Both the position numbers and the translations under genes were made by a program. From NCBI GenBank assembly GCA_021325525.1, contig JAJPHB010000160.1, positions 1 to 37,045 of the forward strand: 37,045 nucleotides of DNA. Direction: 5' to 3'. This document shows, one piece after another, positions 8,347-16,342 of the stretch. This DNA comes from Alphaproteobacteria bacterium. GTDB lineage: Bacteria; Pseudomonadota; Alphaproteobacteria; ATCC43930; CGMCC-115725. The notes beneath the pieces were generated by a model. That model searched no databases, was not told the origin of the DNA, and was given only the letters and a program-made list of their open reading frames with translations. Every line of letters begins with the position of its first letter. Positions within the stretch are counted from its first letter, which is position 1.

Positions 8347-8375
8347 AATATGGCCCCTTTGCGGCCAAGGTGAAG
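8347..8375 (-). promoter_or_regulatory. Candidate promoter for chvI-chvG
   Basis: Minus strand: CTTCAC, 17 bases, CATATT, near the rhizobial consensus CTTGAC-N17-CTATAT. It lies about 107 bases before the chvI TTG, in the 232-base gap between gdx and chvI that otherwise shows no gene, and would give a roughly 100-base leader. Confidence 0.5.
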
Positions 8376-8472
8376 CGGAAAAGCGGCGGCTGGATCGCTT
8401 CGCCTTCGGCTCTCGATGACGCAGCCGGCCCCGAGCCCCGTCTTCGCGAGCCGCGGGGAAAGCGATCCCGAG

Positions 8473-8796
8473 CTATGCCTCGCCGGTGAGCAGCTTCAGG
8501 CCGACGATGCCGGCGATGATGAGGGCGAGGCAGAGAAGCCGGAGGGCGCCCGTCGGCTCGGCGAAGAGAACCATGCCGAGGATCGCCGTGCCGCAGGCGC
8601 CGATGCCCGTCCATACCGCATAGGCGGTGCCGATCGGCAGGCTCTTCGCCGCGATCGCCAGCAGCACGACGCTGGCGGCCATGAGGGCAAGCGTCGCCGC
8701 AGAGGCGTAGAGGCGGCTGAAGCCGTCGCTGTATTTGAGGCCGATCGCCCAGCCGATCTCGAAGAGGCCGGCAAAAGTGAGACACAACCAGGCCAC
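8473..8796 (-). CDS. gdx: Small multidrug resistance protein, Gdx/SugE type
   Basis: A 107-residue SMR-family membrane protein with four predicted helices. The Gdx (formerly SugE) subgroup exports guanidinium in exchange for protons; other SMR members export quaternary ammonium compounds. The central glutamate E13 is in AGLFEIGWAIGLKYSDGFSR, and the subgroup signature KSLPIGTAYAVWTGIGA is present. A GTG at 8796 is chosen because GGGGAGGAAGC precedes it and the protein then begins like other SugE proteins. It follows rpoN by 71 bases on the same strand. No guanidine riboswitch was recognised upstream, so substrate assignment rests on family similarity. Confidence 0.9.
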   Translation of the reverse strand: MAWLCLTFAGLFEIGWAIGLKYSDGFSRLYASAATLALMAASVVLLAIAAKSLPIGTAYAVWTGIGACGTAILGMVLFAEPTGALRLLCLALIIAGIVGLKLLTGEA

Positions 8797-8867
8797 GCTT
8801 CCTCCCCTTCCGTGTGCGGGCAATCGCTGTTCCCGCCTGCCCTGCGGCACCGCATCCCGCCGCGTCG

Positions 8868-10361
8868 TCAAAGGCGCAGCGACCGTTCCCTGCGGCGCTG
8901 GACGGAAGACGGAATGCGCAGCGACTCGCGGTACTTTGCCACGGTGCGGCGGGCGATCTCGACTCCGTCTTTCTGCAGAATTTCGACGATCTGCTCGTCG
9001 GAGAGGACGTCATCGGCGGGTTCGGCGTCGATCAGCGCCTTGATCCGGAACCGCACGGCCTCGGCGGAGTGCGCATCGCCGCCGGCCGAGGCGGGGATCG
9101 CCGAGGAGAAGAAATATTTGAGCTCGTAGATGCCGCGTGGCGTCGCCATGAATTTGTTGGTGGTGACCCGGCTGACCGTGCTCTCGTGCATCGAGATCGC
9201 GGCGGCGATGTCGCGCAGGATGAGCGGCCGCAGAAACTGCACGCCCTGCTCGAAGAAGAGCGCCTGCTGATTGACGATTTCGGTGGCGACGCGGAGGATC
9301 GTCGTCGCCCGCTGATGCAGCGATTTGACGAGCCAGTTGGCGGATTGAAGGCGCTCGGCCAAATATTCCCGCTCGGCCTTGCCCTGGGCGTTCCGGCTCA
9401 AAGTGGCGTAGTAGCGGTTGTTGACGAGGACGCGCGGCAGGGTCTCGGGATTGAGCTCGATGTGCCAGCCGCCATCCGGCCGCGGCCGCATGAGGATGTC
9501 GGGCACGACGGCTTGCGGCGCGGCGCCGTCGAAGGCGAGGCCGGGCTTCGGATTGAGCGCCTTCAGCTCGGCGGCCATTTCGGCGAGGTCGGCGGCATCG
9601 ACGCCGCAGAGGCGCATGAGCGCCGCCGCGTCGCGTGCGGCGAGCAGCGGCAGATTGGCGAGCAGCGTCTCCATCGCCGGATCGAGGCGGTTGCGCTCGC
9701 GGAGCTGGAGGGCGAGGCATTCGGCGAGGCTGCGGGCGAAGACGCCAGGCGGATCGAAGCGCTGCAAGCGCTGGAGAACGTCTTCGACCCGCTCGCGCGG
9801 GCAATTGAGCGCCTGCGCCACGCCATCGAGATCGCCGGTCAGGTATCCGGCCTCGTCGAGCAGATCGACGAGATGGACGCCGATGACGCGGTCAGCGGGC
9901 GATTCGATCTCCATGACGAGCTGCTGGAGGAGATGATCGCGCAGGCTCGTCGGCTGCGCTTGCCCGACCTCGCCGCCGGGCGCGCCGTCCATCGCCTCGC
10001 CGCGGCCGCGCAATATCCACGCTTCCGGATCGCCCGCGAGGTCGAGATCGCCCTCGCCTTCGCTGCCGGCGGCATCGCGCCAGGCCTCGATGTCGTCGCC
10101 GGCGAGCGGGGGATCGCCGGCGCCGAGCGGCGTCGCGGCATCGGCGGCGGGCGGCGCGTCTTCGCCCGGCTCGTCCCGCTCGCCATCGCGCTCGGGCTCG
10201 CCCTCCTCGCGTTCGAGAAGCGGGTTCTCGATCAGCTCCTGCTCGACGAAGGCGGCGAGCTCGATGTTGGAGAGCTGCAGCAGCTTGATCGCCTGCTGCA
10301 GCTGCGGCGTCATGACGAGCGCCTGCGCTTGGCGAAGGTCGAGGCGCTGTGACAAAGCCAT
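8868..10361 (-). CDS. rpoN: RNA polymerase sigma-54 factor
   Basis: 497-residue alternative sigma factor that directs RNA polymerase to -24/-12 promoters and needs an AAA+ activator; it commonly controls nitrogen assimilation. Region I: MALSQRLDLRQAQALVMTPQ and QQAIKLLQLSN. An acidic, proline-rich region II spans about residues 50-130. The core-binding region has FDPPGVFARSLAECL, the DNA-binding region has MHESTVSRVTTNKFM, and the RpoN box ARRTVAKYRE is near residues 470-479. The ATG at 10361 lies 10 bases past the lptB stop with a weak ribosome site, so read-through from lptCAB is likely. The usual downstream neighbours hpf and ptsN are absent; gdx follows. Confidence 0.97.
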   Translation of the reverse strand: MALSQRLDLRQAQALVMTPQLQQAIKLLQLSNIELAAFVEQELIENPLLEREEGEPERDGERDEPGEDAPPAADAATPLGAGDPPLAGDDIEAWRDAAGSEGEGDLDLAGDPEAWILRGRGEAMDGAPGGEVGQAQPTSLRDHLLQQLVMEIESPADRVIGVHLVDLLDEAGYLTGDLDGVAQALNCPRERVEDVLQRLQRFDPPGVFARSLAECLALQLRERNRLDPAMETLLANLPLLAARDAAALMRLCGVDAADLAEMAAELKALNPKPGLAFDGAAPQAVVPDILMRPRPDGGWHIELNPETLPRVLVNNRYYATLSRNAQGKAEREYLAERLQSANWLVKSLHQRATTILRVATEIVNQQALFFEQGVQFLRPLILRDIAAAISMHESTVSRVTTNKFMATPRGIYELKYFFSSAIPASAGGDAHSAEAVRFRIKALIDAEPADDVLSDEQIVEILQKDGVEIARRTVAKYRESLRIPSSVQRRRERSLRL

Positions 10362-10371
10362 GGTTAAAGGC

Positions 10372-11178
10372 TTATAAGCTAAACCTTTCACCCAGGTAAA
10401 CGCGACGGACGTCGACGTCCGCGACAATCTCGGACGGGCGCCCCTCCATGAGGACTCGGCCCTCGTGAAGGATATAGGCGCGATCGACGATCTCGAGCGT
10501 CTCGCGGACGTTGTGATCGGTGATCAGGACGCCGATGCCGCGGTCCTTGAGATGCGCGACGAGGTCGCGGATGTCGCTGACGGCGATCGGGTCGATGCCG
10601 GCGAGCGGCTCGTCCAGCAGGATGAAATGCGGCTGCGTCGCCAGCGCCCGCGCGATCTCGACACGGCGCCTCTCGCCGCCCGAAAGCGCCAGCGCCGGGG
10701 CGCGGCGCAAATGGCTGATCGAGAATTCGGCGAGGAGGGCGTCGAGCATGGCCTCGCGCGCCTCGTGCACCGGCTCGACGATTTCGAGCACGGCGCGGAT
10801 GTTCTGCTCGACGGTGAGGCCGCGGAAGATCGACGCCTCCTGCGGCAGATAGCCAATGCCGAGCCGGGCGCGGCGATACATCGGCAAATCGGTGATGTCG
10901 TGCCCGTCGAGGCTGATCGTCCCGAGATCGGGCGCGATGAGGCCGGTGATGATGTAGAAGCAGGTCGTCTTGCCGGCTCCGTTCGGGCCGAGGAGCCCCA
11001 CCGCCTCGCCGCGCTGGACCGTGACGTTGACATCGCGCAGGACCGGGCGCTTGCGGAAGCTCTTGCCGAGGCTGCTGGCGACGAGCCCGGCATTGTCGGC
11101 GACGAGACGCGGGCCGATCTCCGCACGCAGCGCCTCTGCGAGCGGCGGCGCGGCGCCGTGCGGAAGGGCGGCGCTCAC
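10372..11178 (-). CDS. lptB: LPS export ABC transporter ATPase LptB
   Basis: Cytoplasmic ATPase that powers LPS extraction from the inner membrane with LptF/LptG (not in the window) and LptC. 268 residues: Walker [10 protein letters not shown] at 64-72, Q-loop in [16 protein letters not shown], signature [16 protein letters not shown], Walker [13 protein letters not shown], and switch histidine in [10 protein letters not shown]. It carries an extra N-terminal stretch of about 30 residues relative to E. coli LptB. Its ATG overlaps the lptA stop (ATGA). Confidence 0.97.
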   Translation of the reverse strand: MSAALPHGAAPPLAEALRAEIGPRLVADNAGLVASSLGKSFRKRPVLRDVNVTVQRGEAVGLLGPNGAGKTTCFYIITGLIAPDLGTISLDGHDITDLPMYRRARLGIGYLPQEASIFRGLTVEQNIRAVLEIVEPVHEAREAMLDALLAEFSISHLRRAPALALSGGERRRVEIARALATQPHFILLDEPLAGIDPIAVSDIRDLVAHLKDRGIGVLITDHNVRETLEIVDRAYILHEGRVLMEGRPSEIVADVDVRRVYLGERFSL

Positions 11179-12164
11179 TTGGCGGCCGCTGGTGGATGCT
11201 TGGCGCCGGGACGCGCGGCCGGCGCGGCGGGAGCGGCCGGCTCCTCAGTCGAGCGCGGCACGATGAGGGCCTCGACGGGCGCGGCCGGCGCGCCGCCGGA
11301 TCCCGGCAAGGCGCTCAGCAGGCGGCTGACATTATTGTTCATGTCGACCACGGCGTATTTTCCCCGCAGCTCGTTCTCGCCGCGCGTTATGGTGACGCTT
11401 CCCGCGAGGGTCGCAATTCCGTTGTCGACATTATAGACGCCGCTCGCGCCGCGCGCGATCTCGTTCGCGGTCGAGACGAGAACATGGCCTTGCGCATCGA
11501 TGCGGCTGATCCGCGCGGTGCCGTCGGCCGGCTTCACCACCTGCGCCGTCAGCACGTCGGCGGCAAGGCGGCGGCCATCCTCGCGAACGGCAACGGCGTC
11601 GCCGCGAGCCACGGCGATCTGCCGGTCGTCATACCATTCGAGACTGTCGCGCGCCGTCACCGTGATGCGCGGCGTGACGAGGCGCAGATGCTTGCCGGTG
11701 ACGACCGCCATGGCCCGGTCGAGGTCGTAGACCGCGTGATCGCCATAGACGGTCTCGGTCTCGGTCGCCAGGCGGACGTTGCCATCGGCTTCGACGCGGT
11801 AGATCTCGGTCGACCCGCCGCCGGAGGCGGGCGCCGGACCGGTTCCGCTGGGCGGCGGCGCGAAGGCCTCGGCGGCGCTCTTCTCCGCGCCCGCGAGCTT
11901 CGCCGCGCTCGGCACCGGCCGGTAATGGGCGATCAGCGTGTCGGCCGAGACGCTGGAGGTGCCCCGCGTCGCCTTCGCATTGCCGCGCGCGATGTAGACT
12001 TGCTCGTTCTGCCGCCACTCGATTCCGTTATCCGCTTCGATGTCGGTCGGACGGCGGTCATTGGGCCCGGCAAAGCCGAAGCCCTGCGCCAGGCCCGGGA
12101 GCGACGCCAAGCCGAGACCGCTGGCAACGAGGCTGATCAGCAGGGCCGCGCGGGCGCAGCTCAT
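11175..12164 (-). CDS. lptA: LptA/OstA-type periplasmic LPS bridge protein, enlarged
   Basis: Periplasmic beta-jellyroll protein expected to carry LPS from LptC towards LptD. 329 residues against about 185 in E. coli. A signal peptide covers about residues 1-26 (ending GLAQG). The OstA-like fold starts at [12 protein letters not shown] and includes [20 protein letters not shown] and [20 protein letters not shown]. Two additions are visible: a proline/glycine/serine-rich insert near residues 95-118, and an alanine/proline-rich tail from about 290. Larger forms are usual in Alphaproteobacteria. It sits between lptC and lptB with ATGA overlaps at both ends. Confidence 0.92.
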   Translation of the reverse strand: MSCARAALLISLVASGLGLASLPGLAQGFGFAGPNDRRPTDIEADNGIEWRQNEQVYIARGNAKATRGTSSVSADTLIAHYRPVPSAAKLAGAEKSAAEAFAPPPSGTGPAPASGGGSTEIYRVEADGNVRLATETETVYGDHAVYDLDRAMAVVTGKHLRLVTPRITVTARDSLEWYDDRQIAVARGDAVAVREDGRRLAADVLTAQVVKPADGTARISRIDAQGHVLVSTANEIARGASGVYNVDNGIATLAGSVTITRGENELRGKYAVVDMNNNVSRLLSALPGSGGAPAAPVEALIVPRSTEEPAAPAAPAARPGAKHPPAAAK

Positions 12165-12844
12165 CTCGCCTCCCCGGTCGGGCGCGGCATCATGTGCAGC
12201 TTCGCCTTACCGGTGAAGACGATGATCTGGCCCCGATCGAGAAGGCGGAACCCCTCGGATCGGATGTCGCCCAGCATTCCCTGGCCTTCGACGGGGTCAT
12301 GCCCCTCGGCGGTCCCGGCCTGCAGATCGAGATGAGCGGCGTCGGTGCTGAGATCGTAGCCGCGGTCATGGAAAAGCTTCACGTCGCCGTAGAGATCGAG
12401 GAGCTGGCGCTGGGTCTTGTAGACGCCGGTATCGGCGGTCAGCGCCACCCAGGCGCCGCTGTTCAAGGTGATGTCCGCCTTCGGACCTTCGAGCGACATG
12501 AGATCGCTCTCGTTCGGCAGCTGGCGGGCGACATCGGCCGTCACGACGTAGGGACGGTGGTGCTTGTCGATGCCGCTGTAGCGGGCATTGACCATGTGCA
12601 GGTCGCGCGCGTCGCGCAAGTCGATCTTCGGCACCGTGAAGCGCAGATGCCCGATGACCGGGGCGAGGCGCGGCCAGACGGCGATGAGGAGGACGAGGCC
12701 CACCGCGACGGCCGGCAGCAGCAGCTTCATTGCCGCGACGAAGCGGCTGTAGCGGCCGCTCGGCAGCGCGGTCCGGCGCACCGGCATTTCCGCCGCCAGC
12801 GGCGCGACGTTGGGGCGTGGGAAAGCCTCGGCCTCCTGCGCCAT
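12161..12844 (-). CDS. lptC: LPS export protein LptC
   Basis: 227-residue bitopic inner-membrane protein that hands LPS from LptB2FG to LptA. One membrane segment at about 38-58 (KLLLPAVAVGLVLLIAVWP) is followed by a periplasmic beta domain: VVTADVARQLPN, LNSGAWVALTADTGVY, DGDVK-like LYGDVKLFHDRGYDLSTD, and AEGHDPVEGQG. The ATG at 12844 is one base past the kdsD stop; the upstream open frame lies inside kdsD and was ignored. Sequence identity in this family is low, but position and topology agree. Confidence 0.9.
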   Translation of the reverse strand: MAQEAEAFPRPNVAPLAAEMPVRRTALPSGRYSRFVAAMKLLLPAVAVGLVLLIAVWPRLAPVIGHLRFTVPKIDLRDARDLHMVNARYSGIDKHHRPYVVTADVARQLPNESDLMSLEGPKADITLNSGAWVALTADTGVYKTQRQLLDLYGDVKLFHDRGYDLSTDAAHLDLQAGTAEGHDPVEGQGMLGDIRSEGFRLLDRGQIIVFTGKAKLHMMPRPTGEAR

Positions 12845-12845
12845 G

Positions 12846-13847
12846 TCAGGCCGCGCCCGCCCGCAGGCAGTCATGGACATTGAGAATGCCGATCGGGCGA
12901 CCGGAATCCTCGACGACGAAGAGGCAGAGAATGCGCGGCGTGCCGGCATTCATCAGGCTGAGCGCCTCGCCGACCAGCGCGCGCGGGCGGATCGTGCGCG
13001 GGCTCGTGCTCATCACGGCCTCGACTCGGGCGGCGAGGAGCTCGGAGCTCATGTGTCGGCGCAGATCGCCGTCGGTGATGATGCCGACGAGGCGCCCCGC
13101 CTCGTCGACGACGCCGACGCAGCCGAAGGATTTCGCCGACATGACGAGGATCGCCTCGGCCATTCCGGTGCCGCCGGCGACGAGCGGCATCGCCTCGCCC
13201 CGATGCATGATGTCGCTGACGCGCAACAGCTTGCGGCCGAGCTGGCCGCCTGGATGCAGCACATGGAAATCGGTCACCGAGAAGCCCTTGCGCTCGAGCA
13301 GGGCAACGGCGATGGCATCGCCCAGCGCCAGCATCATCGTCGTCGAGGTGGTAGGCGCGAGCCCCATCGGGCAGGCCTCGGCGCTGTCGGGCAGCAGCAG
13401 GGCGACATCGGCCGCCTCGGCGAGGGCGCTGGCGGCGCGGCGCGTCATCGCGACAAGGGGAATGCGGAAGCGCCGCGAATAGGCGACAATATCGGCGAGC
13501 TCGGCGGTCTCGCCGGAGTTGGAGAGGGCAATGACGGCGTCGCCCGCCGCGATCATGCCGAGATCGCCGTGGCTCGCCTCGCCGGGATGGACGAATTGCG
13601 CCGGCGTGCCGGTCGAGGCGAGGGTCGCGGCGATCTTGCGCGCGACATGGCCGCTCTTCCCCATGCCGGTGACGATGACGCGGCCGCGAATGCCGGCGAT
13701 CAGCGCGACCGCCGCCTCGAAGCGCTCATCGAGGCCGTCGAGCAAGGCACGGAGCCCCTCCATCTCCATGCGCAGGACGCGCCGTGCCGCGAGGATGCCG
13801 GCGCTCTCGCCCGTTTCCTCGGCTGGCATGGCGGCGTGTTTCGGCAT
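12846..13847 (-). CDS. kdsD: Arabinose-5-phosphate isomerase, KpsF/GutQ/KdsD family
   Basis: Converts ribulose-5-phosphate to arabinose-5-phosphate, the first committed step to Kdo for the LPS core. 333 residues from the ATG at 13847. The SIS domain (about 45-185) has GMGKSGHVARKIAATLASTG, the metal/active-site stretch FVHPGEASHGDLG and ALSNSGET. The tandem CBS pair (about 205-330) has DIMHRGEAMPLV and VGIITDGDLRRHM. An ATG at 13829 is an alternative start; neither has a strong ribosome site. It heads the LPS-transport/rpoN run. The kdsC phosphatase gene found after kdsD in enterobacteria is absent. Confidence 0.95.
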   Translation of the reverse strand: MPKHAAMPAEETGESAGILAARRVLRMEMEGLRALLDGLDERFEAAVALIAGIRGRVIVTGMGKSGHVARKIAATLASTGTPAQFVHPGEASHGDLGMIAAGDAVIALSNSGETAELADIVAYSRRFRIPLVAMTRRAASALAEAADVALLLPDSAEACPMGLAPTTSTTMMLALGDAIAVALLERKGFSVTDFHVLHPGGQLGRKLLRVSDIMHRGEAMPLVAGGTGMAEAILVMSAKSFGCVGVVDEAGRLVGIITDGDLRRHMSSELLAARVEAVMSTSPRTIRPRALVGEALSLMNAGTPRILCLFVVEDSGRPIGILNVHDCLRAGAA

Positions 13848-13950
13848 GGCATCCGTCGTGTCGGCGAAGGGTTGCGACGGCCCGGCCCCCGCGGGTCGAC
13901 AGCGAGATATAGGGGATGCGAGACGCGACAATCCCCGACGCTCGCGGCTC

Positions 13951-13978
13951 ACTATGCCGATGCCGGTTTGAATGTCAA
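13951..13978 (-). promoter_or_regulatory. Candidate promoter for kdsD-lptCAB-rpoN
   Basis: Minus strand: a perfect TTGACA, 16 bases, then CATAGT, in the 177-base gap after the rnd-like gene and about 104 bases before the kdsD start. A separate CTATAT lies closer to the gene (around 13908-13913) without a good -35 partner. Confidence 0.45.
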
Positions 13979-14024
13979 CCAACGGGGCCGGGCCGTCGCC
14001 GAAGGCGCGACCATCGGCCGCTCG

Positions 14025-14636
14025 TCAATGCGCGAAGATGTCGACTTCCGGCCAACCTTCGAGGTCGAGGAGGGCGCGCGAGGGCAGGAAACGGAAGCAG
14101 GCCTGCGCGAGCTCGGTCCGCTTCTCGCGCGCCAGCATCTCGTCGAGCCGGCCGCGCAGCGCGTGCAGGTGGAGGACGTCCGAGGCCGCGTAGCGCAGCT
14201 GCTCGTCGGTCAAATCCTCGGCGCCCCAATCCGAGGATTGCTGCTGCTTCGACAGCTCGATGCCGAGCAGCTCCTTGCAGAGATCCTTGAGGCCGTGGCG
14301 GTCGGTGAAGGTCCGCGCCAGCTTCGAGGCGATCTTGGTGCAATAGACGGGCGCCGCCAGCACGCCGAGATAGCGCTTCAGCACGGCGATGTCGAAGCGC
14401 CCGAAATGGAACAGCTTCAAAATGCCGGGGTCGGCGAGAAGCGCGGCGAGGCGCGGCGCCGCATACTGGCCGGGCGCGAACTGCACCATGTGGCACACCC
14501 CGTCGCCAGCTGAGAGCTGCACGAGACAGAGCCGGTCGCGATGCGGATTGAGCCCCATCGTCTCGGTATCGAGGGCGACGACGTCGGACAGGTCGAGATC
14601 CGCGGGAAGGTCACCGCGATGCAGGTGAACGCTCAT
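14025..14636 (-). CDS. RNase D-like 3'-5' exonuclease (single exonuclease domain)
   Basis: 203-residue DEDDy exonuclease related to RNase D, which trims tRNA 3' ends. Catalytic residues: D23 and E25 in ALDTETMGL, D82 in HFGRFDIAVL, and Y149/D153 in RYAASDVLHL. The HRDC domains of full-length RNase D (about 375 residues) are missing; short exonuclease-only versions are common in Alphaproteobacteria. The ATG at 14636 gives the usual family start; the open frame upstream runs into the tRNA gene and was rejected. It lies 22 bases downstream of tRNA-Leu on the same strand. Confidence 0.92.
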   Translation of the reverse strand: MSVHLHRGDLPADLDLSDVVALDTETMGLNPHRDRLCLVQLSAGDGVCHMVQFAPGQYAAPRLAALLADPGILKLFHFGRFDIAVLKRYLGVLAAPVYCTKIASKLARTFTDRHGLKDLCKELLGIELSKQQQSSDWGAEDLTDEQLRYAASDVLHLHALRGRLDEMLAREKRTELAQACFRFLPSRALLDLEGWPEVDIFAH

Positions 14637-14658
14637 CTCCGCTTGCTCGACCCCGAGG

Positions 14659-14745
14659 TGGTGCCCAGGAGAAGACTCGAACTTCCACGAGCTTTCGCCC
14701 ACAGGTACCTGAAACCTGCGCGTCTACCAATTCCGCCACCTGGGC
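14659..14745 (-). tRNA. tRNA-Leu (anticodon CAG)
   Basis: 87-base class II tRNA with encoded CCA. Acceptor arms GCCCAGG and CCTGGGC pair fully, with discriminator A and CCA at 14659-14661. The D-arm contains GGCGGAATTGGTAGACGC, typical of bacterial tRNA-Leu. The anticodon stem-loop is CAGGT-TTCAGGT-ACCTG, giving CAG, which reads CUG codons. A long variable arm (GGGC-GAAA-GCTC type) and the T-arm GTTCGAGTC complete the fold. Confidence 0.97.
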
Positions 14746-14757
14746 AGGCAAGGCCTG

Positions 14758-14786
14758 TGATTAGTGCCGGCCCCGGCGGATGTCAA
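14758..14786 (-). promoter_or_regulatory. Promoter candidate for tRNA-Leu (and rnd-like gene)
   Basis: Minus strand: TTGACA, 17 bases, TAATCA. The -10 ends 12 bases before the mature tRNA 5' end, so transcription would start a few bases upstream of the tRNA. With no terminator visible in the 22 bases after the tRNA, the same transcript should continue into the exonuclease gene. Confidence 0.6.
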
Positions 14787-14901
14787 CGGGCTTCCCTGCC
14801 GATCTGCCGATCAGCCGCCGAGCGGCGGCGCTGTTCGCGTGCTCGGGAAGCCGCTATATTGCCGGCCGCTCCTTGGCAAGCATCGAGTGCGAGAAGGCGA
14901 A

Positions 14902-15855
14902 ATGGGATATTCGCGGGTCGCCGTGATCGGCGCCTCCGGCTTCATCGGCCGCTATGTCGTGCAGCGCCTCGCGGCCAAGGGCGCCGTCATCGCCGCCATC
15001 ATGCGCGATATCGAGGCGGGACGCTTCCTGCAGCCGATGGGCGATGTCGGGCAGATCGCGCGCATCCGCGCCAGCCTCCTCGACGAGGCGCGCCTCGCCC
15101 AGGCGCTGGCCGGCGCCGAGGCGGTCGTCAACCTCGCCGGCATTCTCTACGAGCGCGGGGCGCAACGCTTCGTCGCGGTGCATCACGAGGGGCCGGCTCG
15201 CCTCGGCCGTCTCGCGAAGACGGCGGGCGTCAAGCATCTCGTCCACATCTCGGCGCTCGCCGCCGATGCCGCCTCGCCCTCCGCCTATGCCCGCAGCAAG
15301 GCGGCGGGCGAAGCGGCGCTGCGCGACGCCTTCCCCGAAGCCGTTATCCTGCGCCCCTCGGTCGTCTTCGGTCCTGAAGACGATTTCTTCAACCGCTTCG
15401 CGGCGCTGGCGCAGGTCGCGCCGGCTCTGCCGCTCATCGGCGGCGGGCGGACGCGGTTCCAGCCGGTCTATGTCGGCGACGTCGCCGATGCCGTGGTGCG
15501 GGCCCTCGACGACCCGAAGGCAGCCGGTCGTACCTACGAGCTCGGCGGACCCGCAATCTATACCTTCCGCGAGCTGATGAAGCTGCTCCTCAACGAACTC
15601 GGACGCCGCCGCCTGCTCGTCAACCTGCCGTGGAGCCTCGCCAAATTCGAGGCGGCGTTCCTCGAATGGTTGCCGACGCCGCCCTTGACGCGCGATCAGG
15701 TGAGCCTCCTCACCCGCGACAGCGTCGTCTCGGAAGGCGCGCTGACGCTGAAGGATCTCGGCATCACGCCGACGCCGGTCGAATCCATCCTGCCGAGCTA
15801 CATGGATCGATACCGCCGCGGCGGCCGCTTCGGCAACCGCCGCACGGCGGCTTAG
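14902..15855 (+). CDS. NDUFA9-like NAD(P)-binding reductase (complex I associated SDR)
   Basis: 317-residue extended/atypical short-chain dehydrogenase, the bacterial relative of the mitochondrial complex I subunit NDUFA9. The Rossmann motif GASGFIG is at residues 10-16, followed by a VVNLAGILYERG strand, a YARSK motif (Y-x3-K), LRPSVVFGPEDDFFNRFA and the C-terminal FQPVYVGDVADAV and YELGGPAIYTFRELM typical of this subgroup. GAGAAGG precedes the ATG. It diverges from tRNA-Leu/rnd and is followed 22 bases later by a Nudix gene. Whether it binds complex I in bacteria is unknown; an NADPH- or quinone-linked role is inferred from the family. Confidence 0.9.
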   Translation: MGYSRVAVIGASGFIGRYVVQRLAAKGAVIAAIMRDIEAGRFLQPMGDVGQIARIRASLLDEARLAQALAGAEAVVNLAGILYERGAQRFVAVHHEGPARLGRLAKTAGVKHLVHISALAADAASPSAYARSKAAGEAALRDAFPEAVILRPSVVFGPEDDFFNRFAALAQVAPALPLIGGGRTRFQPVYVGDVADAVVRALDDPKAAGRTYELGGPAIYTFRELMKLLLNELGRRRLLVNLPWSLAKFEAAFLEWLPTPPLTRDQVSLLTRDSVVSEGALTLKDLGITPTPVESILPSYMDRYRRGGRFGNRRTAA

Positions 15856-15877
15856 CCGCCGCACGGCGCCTGCCCCG

Positions 15878-16324
15878 ATGAGCGCGCCGCCGGCGGCGGT
15901 CCTGCCCGTGGCGATCGGCATCGCCCGCCGCGGCGGCCAGATTCTGGCCCAGCATCTGTCGGAGGGCGCGCGGCGGCTCACGGGCGTGCGGCCTCCGGGC
16001 GGCGCCATCGCCTTCATGGAGCCGGCCGCCGACGCCTTGCACCGCGCCTTTCGCGAGGAATTCGGCTGTGCCGTCGCCATCGAAGGCGCGCCCGCGATCT
16101 TCGAGAGCCTTGACGATCGCCACGCCGCGCCCCGCCACGAGATCGTCTTCGCCTATCCGATCCGCCTCGAAGCGCGCCGATTCTATGAGCAGGACCGCTT
16201 CGAGCTGCTGGAAGGCGATGGCGGCTTCACCCTCATCGAGTGGGTCGAGGTGGCGCGCCTTGTCGGCGGCGAGGTGCCGCTCTTCCCGATAGGGCTCCTC
16301 GACCACCTCGCGCAGCCCCGGTAA
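15878..16324 (+). CDS. Nudix hydrolase-like protein with altered Nudix box
   Basis: 148-residue Nudix-fold protein; the family cleaves nucleoside diphosphates linked to another moiety, using Mg. The box runs from G42 to G63: GAIAFME-PAADALH-RAFREEFG. It matches G-x5-E-x7-RE-U-x-EE-x-GU except that the glutamate after the first arginine (the E of RE) is alanine (A57); E60 and E61, which supply metal ligands, remain. Substrate is not predictable. It probably forms a short operon with the NDUFA9-like gene and converges on a histidine phosphatase gene 18 bases away. Confidence 0.85.
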   Translation: MSAPPAAVLPVAIGIARRGGQILAQHLSEGARRLTGVRPPGGAIAFMEPAADALHRAFREEFGCAVAIEGAPAIFESLDDRHAAPRHEIVFAYPIRLEARRFYEQDRFELLEGDGGFTLIEWVEVARLVGGEVPLFPIGLLDHLAQPR

Positions 16325-16342
16325 CGGCTCGACACGCGCCGC

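Noticed and set aside
8241-8472. pckA or exoR-like gene expected near chvI
   Set aside because: The 232-base gap is too short and no frame resembles either; only a promoter candidate is supported.
8797-8867. Guanidine riboswitch before gdx
   Set aside because: Only 71 bases separate rpoN and gdx; no ykkC-type or twin ACGR-loop hairpins were recognised.
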